A stretch of DNA of 49,332 nucleotides from Avichristensenella sp031549105 (lineage in GTDB: Bacteria > Bacillota > Clostridia > Christensenellales > Aristaeellaceae), in the NCBI GenBank assembly GCA_031549105.1, contig JAVBQK010000019.1, positions 1-49,332 of the forward strand, written 5' to 3'. The notes beneath the pieces were generated by a model. It did no database searches, was not told the DNA's origin, and was given only the letters and a program-made list of their open reading frames with translations. Positions 33,860 to 42,866 of the stretch are shown piece by piece (positions within the stretch are counted from its first letter, which is position 1; each line of letters opens with the position of its first letter). Position numbers and translations under genes: made by a program.

Positions 33860-35062
33860 TCACGCTCCTACACTGTTTTGATAGGCCGCAACATACGCGG
33901 CCACCGCATTTCGCCGATCAAAGTGCTCTTCAGCATGCTCGCGGCACGCGTCCGTCAGCATGCGTTTGCGCGCCCCGAGAACCAGCGCCGCCTCGGCAAG
34001 CCCGCCCGCATCGCCGCAAGGCGCAAGCACTCCGCACAGTTCCGCTATCTGTTCCACACATCCACCGACGGCATACGCAGCAACCGGCGTTCCGCACGCC
34101 ATCGCCTCCATGTTCACCGTCGGGTACGTATCCTCATAGGTGGGGTTGATCAGGCAGTCTGCCGCACCGTACAGCGCCACCAGCGCCTCCGGCCCATCGG
34201 TGCGTGCGATGCCGGATACACCTTCCGGCAGGCTTCGCAGCTGTTTTTCGCTCAGGCCCACCAGCACCAGCTTCGCCCGGTCGCCCAGTAGCTCCGCCAC
34301 CCGCAGCGCGTCAGCAAAACCCTTTCGCCGGTCAAACGGCGCGGCAACCGCCAGCAGCATCACCTGCCCGGGCTTCACCCCAAAGCGCGCGCGAACCTGC
34401 GCGTCCTTCTCCGGCCGAAACAGTCCCAGGTTAATCCCGTTTGGAATCACCAGCCTTGGCGTATCCCGCAGGAACGAATCGGCCAGCCTATCCGCAAGCC
34501 ACCCGGACGGCGACACCAGCGTCAGATTCGGGATTCCCGCAAACGCCGCGCGTTTCCATTGCCAATTTTGCTGCGAAGCGTCCAGCAAAATTGATGCCGG
34601 ATACTCGCCCAGCAGCGGGCAGTTGTGGCAGCCGGTCTGCCACAGCGCACAGTTTGCCCGAACGAAATGGCTGCAATGCCCGGTGAATGCCCAGCAATCG
34701 TGCAATGTCCACACAGTCGGGATGCCGCTGCTGCGGATGTACGCGAAAAGCGTTTCAGCGTGCAGGTAGTAGCCGTGCACGTTGTGCAGGTGCAGCAGGT
34801 CGGGCTTCATCGCCTCAAGTTCCGCGACAAACGCCTTGGTCGCGCCTTGCGAACCGCGCGCGTGCCCGTCCAGCAGCCGCGTTCTTGCGACATGCAGCAG
34901 CACATCGCGCCGCGAACCGATGCGGACCACGCCGTCCCCAGCATCCCTGCCGGCGGCCATCACCGTATCAAACCCAGCGCCGGACGCCGCGCGCGCAATA
35001 TCGCGCATCAGCCGCCCATGGCTCCCGGTCGGCACGGTGTTGACCATCACAACCTTTGGCAA
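33860..35062 (-). CDS. GT4-family glycosyltransferase
   Basis: 400 residues from TTG 35060-35062, giving (M)PKVVMVNTVPTGSHGR, a normal GT4 N-terminus; GGAGG is 8 bases upstream and a promoter lies beyond. ATG 35047 is an alternative. Two Rossmann domains: the first has HLHNVHGYYL and the Cys-rich TLHDCWAFTGHC plus GCHNCPLLGEYP stretch (five Cys) seen in exopolysaccharide-type GT4 enzymes. The second has VAAPFDRRKGF, YGAADCLINPTYEDTYPTVNMEAMACGTPV, the nucleotide-sugar site with its E-x7-E. It probably transfers a sugar to a lipid or glycan acceptor. It is divergent from the beta-glucan synthase-like gene. Confidence 0.85.
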   Translation of the reverse strand: MPKVVMVNTVPTGSHGRLMRDIARAASGAGFDTVMAAGRDAGDGVVRIGSRRDVLLHVARTRLLDGHARGSQGATKAFVAELEAMKPDLLHLHNVHGYYLHAETLFAYIRSSGIPTVWTLHDCWAFTGHCSHFVRANCALWQTGCHNCPLLGEYPASILLDASQQNWQWKRAAFAGIPNLTLVSPSGWLADRLADSFLRDTPRLVIPNGINLGLFRPEKDAQVRARFGVKPGQVMLLAVAAPFDRRKGFADALRVAELLGDRAKLVLVGLSEKQLRSLPEGVSGIARTDGPEALVALYGAADCLINPTYEDTYPTVNMEAMACGTPVAAYAVGGCVEQIAELCGVLAPCGDAGGLAEAALVLGARKRMLTDACREHAEEHFDRRNAVAAYVAAYQNSVGA

Positions 35063-35093
35063 ACCTTTTTCCTCCGCGAAGCTTTTACAGCAT

Positions 35094-35122
35094 ATTCTAC
35101 CGCATGCGCGGCCCGCACACAA
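35094..35122 (-). promoter_or_regulatory. Promoter for the GT4 gene and pgsA
   Basis: Minus strand: -35 TTGTGT (35122-35117), 17-base spacer, -10 TAGAAT (35099-35094). The predicted start near 35087 leaves a 25-base leader with GGAGG. I found no equally good promoter on the plus strand for the gene at 35203. Confidence 0.55.
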
Positions 35123-35202
35123 GCCTTTCGCATCAAAAACAGCCCTGTCGCGCACAATACGCGCACCGGAACAAGCAAACGCTGTCAGGAGAAAGGGCTT
35201 TC

Positions 35203-38200
35203 ATGTTAAAGCAAGCACGTATTCCCCGCGTCGCGCCGCTGGAAGGCGCGGCCCTGGAACATCATCTTCGCGCCATATCCGCTGAATGCCACAAGAGAGG
35301 GCGCGCGCGCCTGGGGGGCATCCGCAGGAGCGTTCGCGCGCTTTCAATCTCCCTGTCCGTTCTGCGCGCTCGCCATGACGTAGAAGAGCTGACGCCCGCC
35401 GCGCTATGGCTGGTGGACAACGCCCGCATGTTGGAGGAAGCCTGTGTAACGCTGCAGGAAGAGCTGCGTCATGCGCCGCGCCTGCCCGCCTGCGCAGGTG
35501 AGCCGCGCATTGCCCGTTTCGCGCGGGAATGGGTCGGCCACACAAACGCCCAGGCGAGCGGCCCCTCACTGCAGGCGGCTGCGGCTGCCTGGCAGCACAG
35601 CCAGCCGCTGACCGAGGTGGAGCTTGCGCTGCTGCCGCTGGCTGCCCGCCGCGCGCTGGTGCTGCTCCTTGCCGACCTTGCCGAGGATAGCGCCCAGACG
35701 GAGCGTGCGCGCACGCATGCGGAAGCCGTGCTGGATATTTCCGGAAAATTCAGGCCCGATGCCTACTGGGAACGCCTCTCCTGCCTGCTGCAAGAGCAGG
35801 AGAACGCTGACGCGCTGGCAAAGCTTGACGCGCACCTGCTGGAGCTGGGCATGACGGCGGCGGATGTCGCTGAGCGTGAGCATGCGCGGCAGACACGCGC
35901 GTGCCTTTGGACGGGCAACGCGATCGCGTCGCTGCGCGCGTTAGCCGTGCTGGATTGGCGCGTGGAGCTAGAGGCGCTGTCCGTCATCGACGGCTGGCTG
36001 CGCAAGGACCCCACCGGCGTCTATCCGCGCATGGACTTTGCCTCCCGCGGCATGTACCGCCGCCGCGCGGCCAAGCTGGCGTCCCTTTTTCACGTAGAGG
36101 AATCGGTCGTCGCGCGCAAGGCGCTTGCCTGCGCGGAGAGCTCCATCGCCGATACGCTGCCGGAACTATCTGGCCATGTCGGCTATTATCTGATGGACAA
36201 GGGCCAGGTGATGCTGTGGAAGGCGCTTGGCAGAGCACCCTTGGGCCTGCAAGCAGCGCGCCTGCTCGGCAGGCATGCGTCCTTTTTGTATGTTGCGATG
36301 ATTTTTCTGGGTTCCACCGGCGTTTCTGTGCTGCTGTGGCTGCTGGGCATCAAGAGCTGGCTGGTCGCCCCGGCGATGCTGATCGCCGGCGAAGGCTTTC
36401 GCCAGCTGGCGGGCCTGATCATCCACCGGTTATCCCCGCCGCGCCGCATGCCGCGCCTGGCCCCAGACCAGCTGGAGCCCGGCGGTATTCTTGTCGTGGT
36501 CCCGACGCTGCTAACCAGCCGCACGCAGGCGCTGGAGATGGCGCGCCACCTGTCGGTGCTCAGGCTCGCCAACCCGGAGTCGCGGCTTTCGTACATGCTG
36601 CTTGCCGATTTTAAGGATGGCCCCGCCGCCGTGGAACCGACCGACGGCGAGATCACCGACGCCGCGCTATCGGCAATCCAGGCGCTCAGCGACGTTTGGA
36701 ACGGTGGCTTTTACTACCTGCACCGCACCCGTGAATGGAACGAAAAGGCCGGGCGCTTTATGGGCTTTGAGCGCAAGCGTGGCGCGCTGTCAACGCTCAA
36801 CGACCTGCTGCTCACCGGCAAATGCTCCGCCAACTTCGCAAGCCAGAGCTGCGACCCCGCGTCGCTGATGGGTATGTTTGAGGTCGTCATCACGCTGGAT
36901 GCCGATACCAAGCTGCCGCCCGGCACCGCGTTGGAGCTGGCGGGCATGTTGCAGCACCCGCTCAACCGCTCGTGCATCGAGAACAACAAGCGCCGCGGCT
37001 GCGCGGTAATCCAGCCGCGCATGGAGACCTCCGCCGCGACCGTCCACACGCGGATTGCCCGCTACTGGGGCGGTGATGGCGGGTTCGATCCATACATCAC
37101 CGCATTTTCGGATATCTACCAAAATCTTTGCGGCGAGGGCAGCTTCGCGGGCAAAGGTGTCTATAACGTGCGCGCGTTTGAGGAAGGCGTGCGCGGCAAG
37201 ATCCGCGACAACGCCGTGCTTAGCCATGACCTGCTAGAAGGCGGGCTGGTCGGCTCGTCGCTGGCATGCGATATCGCGCTCTATGACGGACAGCCCGGAT
37301 CGCTCTCCGGCTGGATGAAGCGCCAGCACCGCTGGACGCGCGGCGACTGGCAGCTGCTGCCCTGGATGATCCCATGGGTACGCGGCAAGGACGGTTGGAT
37401 GCGCAACCCTCTTTCCATGCTCAACCAGTTCAAGGTCTACGACAACCTGCGTCGCAGCCTGATCCCGGCCGCTTCGGCCGTGCTGATGATCGCTGGGGTA
37501 TGGATGAACGAGCCCACCGCGGTGCTGGCAGGGCTTTTGCTGCCTTATGTCCGGGCGCTGCTGCCGCCCAGCAAGCAAAGCGCGGTGCTGTCGCTGACAC
37601 ATCTGGCGCTGCTGCCGTTTGAGGCCCTCAGCCTGCTGGACGCGATCCTCAGGACCATCTGGCGCGTGCTGTTCTCGCACAAGCACCTGCTGGAATGGCT
37701 GCCCTCGCACGAGGCCGAGCGCCAGCGCGGCGGGGAATCCGCCATTCGTTTCTGGCCCAACTTTCTGGCAGCGGGGCTATTGCTGTTCGCCGCCTCCAGT
37801 GCGCCGGTGTGGTACTTCTTCGCTGGACCGCTTGCGGCTTTTTGGGCGATCGCACCGCTGACCGCACGCTGGCTCGATGCCAAGGAGGGCAATGCTGACC
37901 CGCTCACCGCCCCACAGAAGGAGCTGCTGCTGGAAGTAGCGCAGCGCACCTTCCATTTTTTTGAGCACACCGTTTCCGAAAAGACGCATCACCTGCCGCC
38001 GGACAATTTGCAGCTGGAGCCTCCGCGCGGTATCGCGCCGCGCACCTCGCCCACCAACATCGGCATGTATCTGCTCTCCTGCGTCTCCGCCGGAGAGCTG
38101 GGTTTGCTGGACGCGGACAGCATGGCGCGCCGCATTGAAAAAACCGTGGCTACGCTGGAGTCGCTGGAGACCTGGAACGGACACCCGTATAACTGGTATG

Positions 38201-41200
38201 ACCTGCGCACGCTTACCCCGCTGTCGCACCGGTACGTCTCCTCGGTGGACAACGGCAACCTGGCCGTGTGCCTGCTGCTCACGGCACAAGCTGTCCGCGC
38301 TCACCTCTCCGAGGTCGACGCCAATCTGCTCTCTCTCCCCGCGCGGCTGGACGCGCTGGCGGCGGCGATGGACTTCTCGCGCCTGTACGATACCTCGTGC
38401 GATCTGTTTTACATCGGCCTCAGCGCCGAAACCGGCCTGCCGGACCGCTCGCATTACGACCTGCTCGCCAGCGAATCCCGCTTGCTGAGCTACATTGCGC
38501 TGATGCGGCGCGAGGTGCCGCTGCGACACTGGCGCAGGCTTGGCCGGTCCATGACGCGCACGGCGCGTGGCGCGGCGCTGCTCTCCTGGAGCGGCACGAT
38601 GTTTGAATACCTGCTCCCCTCGCTGTTCCTGGGCAGCCTGCCGGGCACGCTGCTGGGCGACACCTGCCGCAGCGCCGCCGAGGACCAGATGACCGCATTT
38701 GAAACCGGGCCGTGGGGCATTTCGGAGTCGGGCTACTATGCGTTTGACCCCTCGCTTGCCTACCAATATCGGGCGTTTGGCCTGCCGCGCCTGGCACTGC
38801 GCACCGCGCGGCCGGAGCAGGTCATTGCGCCGTACGCCTCGGTGCTGGCGCTGGAAGTGCTGCCCAGGGAGGCGGCTGAAAACATTAAAAAGATGACCGA
38901 TCTGGGGTGGCTTGCGGACCTTGGCTTCTATGAGGCAGCCGACTACAACCGCGAGCGCCTGCCCGAGAACACCGAATACATGCTGGTGCGCAGCCATATG
39001 GCACACCACCAGGGCATGATCATGGCCTCCATCGCCAACAGGCTCACAGGCGGCACGCTGACACGTCACTTCCTGGGCCTGCCACAGGCGGAAGCTTACG
39101 CACTGCTACTGGAGGAGCGCAAGCCCACCCGGGCAATGCTGCGAAGTGCGGGCAAGATTCGCCAGCCGGACTTTGTTCGCCGCGCCGAATCCACGCTGCT
39201 GCGCCATGTGAACCCGCGAGAGTTCCCCATTGAGGCGCAGGTGCTGTACGGAGGCGGCACTACGCTCGTCTGCGACGCGCGCGGCGGGGGCTACATCTCG
39301 CATAACGGGCTGCTGCTGACGCGGCGGCGCGCCGATCCGCTGTACGAGGGCGGCATGCAGGTGTATCTGCGCTTCCCGGACGGTGAGTCGGTCCGGGTGA
39401 ACCGCACCAAAAACGTCTGCTTCGACCGCAGCCGTGCCATCTACCGCACACGGCATCGTGGGCTGGAGATCGAGCTGATCTGTTTCGTTTCGCCGTTGGA
39501 CGGCGCGGCACTGCACCTTCTTCGCCTGCACGCGGCCCCGGAAAGCGACATCCAGGTGGAGGTCGCCAGCTTCTTTGAGGTATGCCTCTCCACCCCTGCC
39601 GCCGATGAATCGCACCCGGCGTTCCGCAACCTCTCCGTGGAGACGCGCCGCCTCAGCGACACCGCCGCGCTCGCCCGCCGCCGGGTGAAATCGCCCTCGG
39701 AAACCTATCCCATGCTGGCGCACGCCTTCGGCATGGAGGCGGATGGCACGCCCTGCATGCTGGAGACATCGCGCATGGCATTCCTGGGGCGCGGCGAGCG
39801 GCTGGATCATCCGCTCGGGCTTTCCGCGCCGTTTGACCCAGACGCGGGCGAAACCGGCGCGGTGCTCGACCCCTGCATGAGCCTGCGCGCACCCGTCGCC
39901 ATCGAGGCGGGCAAGACCGTCTCCGCATGGTTCCTCACCGCCGCCGCGCCGGACGAGGAGAAGGCCCAGGCGCTCGCCGCGCAGGCGGCCTCCCCGGAGT
40001 ATATACACCGCGCGCTGGAGCTTTCCGCCACCCAGGACGAGGTCACCGCCAAGTACCTGGGCCTGGATGAAGGTGCGCAGCTCGCCGCGCAGCGCCTGGC
40101 TTCGTGGTTGCTGCACCCGCTGGCCACGATGCAGACGGCGCACGAGGGACGCGAGGCGCTCTGGCCGTTCGCCATCTCCGGTGACCTGCCGGTGATCGCG
40201 CTACGCATCTCGCGGGAAGCGCATCTGCCGCTCGTCCGCCAGACGCTCAAGGCGCATGCGTACCTACGGGCAGTGGGTTTGTGGAGCGACCTGGCGGTCA
40301 TAGACGAGTCGCCCGGCGGCTACAGCCGTCCGGTGCGCGACGCGCTGATGTCGCTGCTTGCCAGCGGCCCTTCGCGCGATCTGATCGGCCAGGGTGCGGG
40401 CGTGCACATGATCGACCTTACGGCGCACGGCAAGCAGGCGCTGGGTTCGCTCCTCTCGCAAGCAGCCATCGTGCTGCGCGGCGGCGAGGGCGGCCTCGCC
40501 ACGCAACTGACCGCCAAGCGCAGGACGCTTCCGCACCCCACGGGCACGTGGAAAAAGCAGCATACTTGGCCCAAACCCAAGCCACTGGACGCCGGTAGCC
40601 TGGGGCTGTATAACGGCCTGGGCGGCTTTCGCGCCGATGGCGGTTATGTCGTGAGCGAAGCGCCGCCTGCGCCGTGGTGCAATGTGCTGGCCAATCCTGC
40701 GTTCGGCACCGTCGTCACCGAGCGCGGCGCGGGCTTCACCTGGGGCGAGAACAGCCGCATGCGCCGCGTCACAGCCTTCGCCAGCGACCCGGTGCGCGAT
40801 CTGCGCACCGAAGCGCTGTGGATTCGCGACGAGGCGGACGGACAGTTCATCTCGCCGCTGGACAATGCACTCGTCACACACGGGTTCGGCTTCACGCGTT
40901 TTGAATGCGAGGCGTTGGGCCTTAGGCTACAGCTGGATATGTTTGTCGATGTGGATCTTCCGGTCAAGTGCTCGCTGCTAACCGTTGAGAACCTGGACGC
41001 CTCGCCGCGCACGCTAAGCGTCACTGCTGCCGTGCACTGGCTGCTGGGCTCGCTGCTTAATGATGCGATGCAGGTTAGCTGCGAAATATCCGGCGACGCC
41101 GCGCTTGCGTACAGCCCGGCATTTCAGCGGCCCGCATTCCTTGCCTTTTCTGGGCGGGAGGCTGAGGTCTCCTGCGATGGCGCGCTCTTTTATGGGGAAG

Positions 41201-42843
41201 GCGGCATGCAAAACCCAGATGGCATGCATTCCCTGCACCTTGTGCATGGGCGCGCGGACGTGCCGTGCGGCATCCTGCGCACGCACCTGGATATCCCCGA
41301 AAACGGCACAGAGACGCTCTGCCTGCTGCTGGGCACCGGTGACCTGAACACCTGCCTTGGCGCGTACCAGAACGGCGGCGCACAGCTGCGCTTTGCGCGT
41401 GTGCACGAAATATGGCAATGGCGGCACGAGCTTCTCATGCCACGCGTGCCGGATGCAGCCGCCTCACTGCTGCTGGGCCGCTGGCTGCCGTACCAGGCAC
41501 TCTCCTCGCGCATCTGGGCACACGCCGGGTTCTATCAGGCGGGCGGGGCAATCGGCTTCCGCGACCAGCTGCAGGATATGCTGGCCTTTCGCTTTACCCA
41601 GCCGGACATGGTGCGCGCGCACCTGCTGGAAGCGGCCGCGCATCAGTTCGTCGAGGGCGACGTGCAGCACTGGTGGCACCCGCCCGCAATCGGCGTGCGT
41701 ACCCGCATCACCGACGACCGGCTGTTTCTCCCCTACGTGACAGCCGCATACCTGCGCGCCACCGGGGACACCGCGCTGCTGGAGCAAAGCGTACCTTACC
41801 TGGAGAGCGTCTCCATTCCCGATGGGCACGAGGATTACTACGGCCCCGTGCAGCCCTCCACGCTGCGCGAGACGCTGCACCGGCACAACCTGCGCGCGAT
41901 CGACAGCATCCAGCTCGGCGCGCACGGCCTCCCGCTGATGGGCGGTGGCGACTGGAACGACGGCATGAACACCGTGGGCGTGCACGGCGCGGGCGAAAGC
42001 GTCTGGCTGGGCTTCTTTCTGGCGGTTGTGCTCGAAGAATACGCGGCATTCGCATCGCCACAGGAGGCAAGCGCATTGCTGTCTCGCCGCGCCGCACTCA
42101 TGGAGAACCTGGAGGCGCACGCCTGGGACGGTGAATGGTACCTGCGCGCCTGGTACGATGACGGCACCAAACTTGGCAGCGACGGCTCATCCGAGTGCCG
42201 CATTGATCTGGTTGTGCAGGCATGGGCGGTGCTTGCCGGCGCAAAGCGTGCGGAGCAGGCGTTTAGCGCTGCCCTACTCCGCCTGCGCGACCCGGAAGCG
42301 GGCATTCTCAAGCTGCTTGACCCGCCCTTTGATGGCGGCAGCGAGCCAGGGTACATCCGCGCCTACCCGCCAGGCATCCGCGAAAACGGCGGGCAGTACA
42401 CGCACGCGGCCATCTGGTTCGTCATCGCGGCGGCGAAGCTTGGCAAGACCGAGCTGGCATGGGAATTGTTTGAAATGCTGATGCCCACCACGCACGCGCG
42501 GGATGCGGAAGCGGTGCGGCGCTACCTCGTGGAGCCATACGTCATCGCGGCGGATATCTCCGCCGGGGCACACCCGGGGCGCGGCGGCTGGACGTGGTAC
42601 ACCGGCTCGGCGTCGTTGCTGTGGTCGCTGGGCATGGAAGTGCTGCTTGGCTTTGAAAAAGAAGGCAACCGTATTCGTCTGAGGCCCAGCGCGCCGAAAG
42701 GCTGGCAGGGATATACCGTCGAATACCGCTACGGAGGAGCAACCTACATTCTGCGTGCCGCACGCGGGAACGAGGATGCCGGGTGGATCACGCTCATCGA
42801 CGATGGGCAGGTGCACGAGGCTGTTTTCGCATTGAAAAGCTAG
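35203..42843 (+). CDS. Cyclic beta-1,2-glucan synthase-like protein (NdvB/ChvB type; GT84-GH94)
   Basis: 2546 residues, the largest gene here. Order: an N-terminal helical region (1-350); membrane helices near 355-410; a processive GT2/GT84-type glucosyltransferase (DADT at 566-569, QHRW at 708-711); more membrane helices (about 750-900); a glycoamylase-like domain (about 905-1300, with RTSPTNIGMYLLS, DNGNLAVCLL and MAHHQGMIMAS); two GH94 N-terminal-type beta domains; and a GH94 phosphorylase barrel with GGGDWNDGMN (Asp 2250/2253) as the likely catalytic acid region. By family these enzymes start on themselves, extend a beta-1,2-glucan, trim by phosphorolysis and cyclise. ATG 35203 has AGGAGAAAGGG upstream; the frame further upstream overlaps the divergent GT gene. 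Confidence 0.88.
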   Translation: MLKQARIPRVAPLEGAALEHHLRAISAECHKRGRARLGGIRRSVRALSISLSVLRARHDVEELTPAALWLVDNARMLEEACVTLQEELRHAPRLPACAGEPRIARFAREWVGHTNAQASGPSLQAAAAAWQHSQPLTEVELALLPLAARRALVLLLADLAEDSAQTERARTHAEAVLDISGKFRPDAYWERLSCLLQEQENADALAKLDAHLLELGMTAADVAEREHARQTRACLWTGNAIASLRALAVLDWRVELEALSVIDGWLRKDPTGVYPRMDFASRGMYRRRAAKLASLFHVEESVVARKALACAESSIADTLPELSGHVGYYLMDKGQVMLWKALGRAPLGLQAARLLGRHASFLYVAMIFLGSTGVSVLLWLLGIKSWLVAPAMLIAGEGFRQLAGLIIHRLSPPRRMPRLAPDQLEPGGILVVVPTLLTSRTQALEMARHLSVLRLANPESRLSYMLLADFKDGPAAVEPTDGEITDAALSAIQALSDVWNGGFYYLHRTREWNEKAGRFMGFERKRGALSTLNDLLLTGKCSANFASQSCDPASLMGMFEVVITLDADTKLPPGTALELAGMLQHPLNRSCIENNKRRGCAVIQPRMETSAATVHTRIARYWGGDGGFDPYITAFSDIYQNLCGEGSFAGKGVYNVRAFEEGVRGKIRDNAVLSHDLLEGGLVGSSLACDIALYDGQPGSLSGWMKRQHRWTRGDWQLLPWMIPWVRGKDGWMRNPLSMLNQFKVYDNLRRSLIPAASAVLMIAGVWMNEPTAVLAGLLLPYVRALLPPSKQSAVLSLTHLALLPFEALSLLDAILRTIWRVLFSHKHLLEWLPSHEAERQRGGESAIRFWPNFLAAGLLLFAASSAPVWYFFAGPLAAFWAIAPLTARWLDAKEGNADPLTAPQKELLLEVAQRTFHFFEHTVSEKTHHLPPDNLQLEPPRGIAPRTSPTNIGMYLLSCVSAGELGLLDADSMARRIEKTVATLESLETWNGHPYNWYDLRTLTPLSHRYVSSVDNGNLAVCLLLTAQAVRAHLSEVDANLLSLPARLDALAAAMDFSRLYDTSCDLFYIGLSAETGLPDRSHYDLLASESRLLSYIALMRREVPLRHWRRLGRSMTRTARGAALLSWSGTMFEYLLPSLFLGSLPGTLLGDTCRSAAEDQMTAFETGPWGISESGYYAFDPSLAYQYRAFGLPRLALRTARPEQVIAPYASVLALEVLPREAAENIKKMTDLGWLADLGFYEAADYNRERLPENTEYMLVRSHMAHHQGMIMASIANRLTGGTLTRHFLGLPQAEAYALLLEERKPTRAMLRSAGKIRQPDFVRRAESTLLRHVNPREFPIEAQVLYGGGTTLVCDARGGGYISHNGLLLTRRRADPLYEGGMQVYLRFPDGESVRVNRTKNVCFDRSRAIYRTRHRGLEIELICFVSPLDGAALHLLRLHAAPESDIQVEVASFFEVCLSTPAADESHPAFRNLSVETRRLSDTAALARRRVKSPSETYPMLAHAFGMEADGTPCMLETSRMAFLGRGERLDHPLGLSAPFDPDAGETGAVLDPCMSLRAPVAIEAGKTVSAWFLTAAAPDEEKAQALAAQAASPEYIHRALELSATQDEVTAKYLGLDEGAQLAAQRLASWLLHPLATMQTAHEGREALWPFAISGDLPVIALRISREAHLPLVRQTLKAHAYLRAVGLWSDLAVIDESPGGYSRPVRDALMSLLASGPSRDLIGQGAGVHMIDLTAHGKQALGSLLSQAAIVLRGGEGGLATQLTAKRRTLPHPTGTWKKQHTWPKPKPLDAGSLGLYNGLGGFRADGGYVVSEAPPAPWCNVLANPAFGTVVTERGAGFTWGENSRMRRVTAFASDPVRDLRTEALWIRDEADGQFISPLDNALVTHGFGFTRFECEALGLRLQLDMFVDVDLPVKCSLLTVENLDASPRTLSVTAAVHWLLGSLLNDAMQVSCEISGDAALAYSPAFQRPAFLAFSGREAEVSCDGALFYGEGGMQNPDGMHSLHLVHGRADVPCGILRTHLDIPENGTETLCLLLGTGDLNTCLGAYQNGGAQLRFARVHEIWQWRHELLMPRVPDAAASLLLGRWLPYQALSSRIWAHAGFYQAGGAIGFRDQLQDMLAFRFTQPDMVRAHLLEAAAHQFVEGDVQHWWHPPAIGVRTRITDDRLFLPYVTAAYLRATGDTALLEQSVPYLESVSIPDGHEDYYGPVQPSTLRETLHRHNLRAIDSIQLGAHGLPLMGGGDWNDGMNTVGVHGAGESVWLGFFLAVVLEEYAAFASPQEASALLSRRAALMENLEAHAWDGEWYLRAWYDDGTKLGSDGSSECRIDLVVQAWAVLAGAKRAEQAFSAALLRLRDPEAGILKLLDPPFDGGSEPGYIRAYPPGIRENGGQYTHAAIWFVIAAAKLGKTELAWELFEMLMPTTHARDAEAVRRYLVEPYVIAADISAGAHPGRGGWTWYTGSASLLWSLGMEVLLGFEKEGNRIRLRPSAPKGWQGYTVEYRYGGATYILRAARGNEDAGWITLIDDGQVHEAVFALKS

Positions 42844-42860
42844 GCCAGCCGTGCTATGAT
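42832..42860 (+). promoter_or_regulatory. Promoter of ygiQ-nudix-MGMT, predicted leaderless start
   Basis: -35 TTGAAA (42832-42837) sits in the last codons of the glucan synthase gene; a 17-base spacer leads to -10 TATGAT (42855-42860) with extended TGC. Six bases (GCACAT) separate it from ATGATG at 42867. No ribosome site exists, so the transcript probably begins at the start codon. Confidence 0.68.
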
Positions 42861-42866
42861 GCACAT

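Noticed and set aside
37777..39069. A 430-codon open frame antisense within the glucan synthase gene
   Set aside because: Shadow of the conserved glycoamylase-like region; no start signals.
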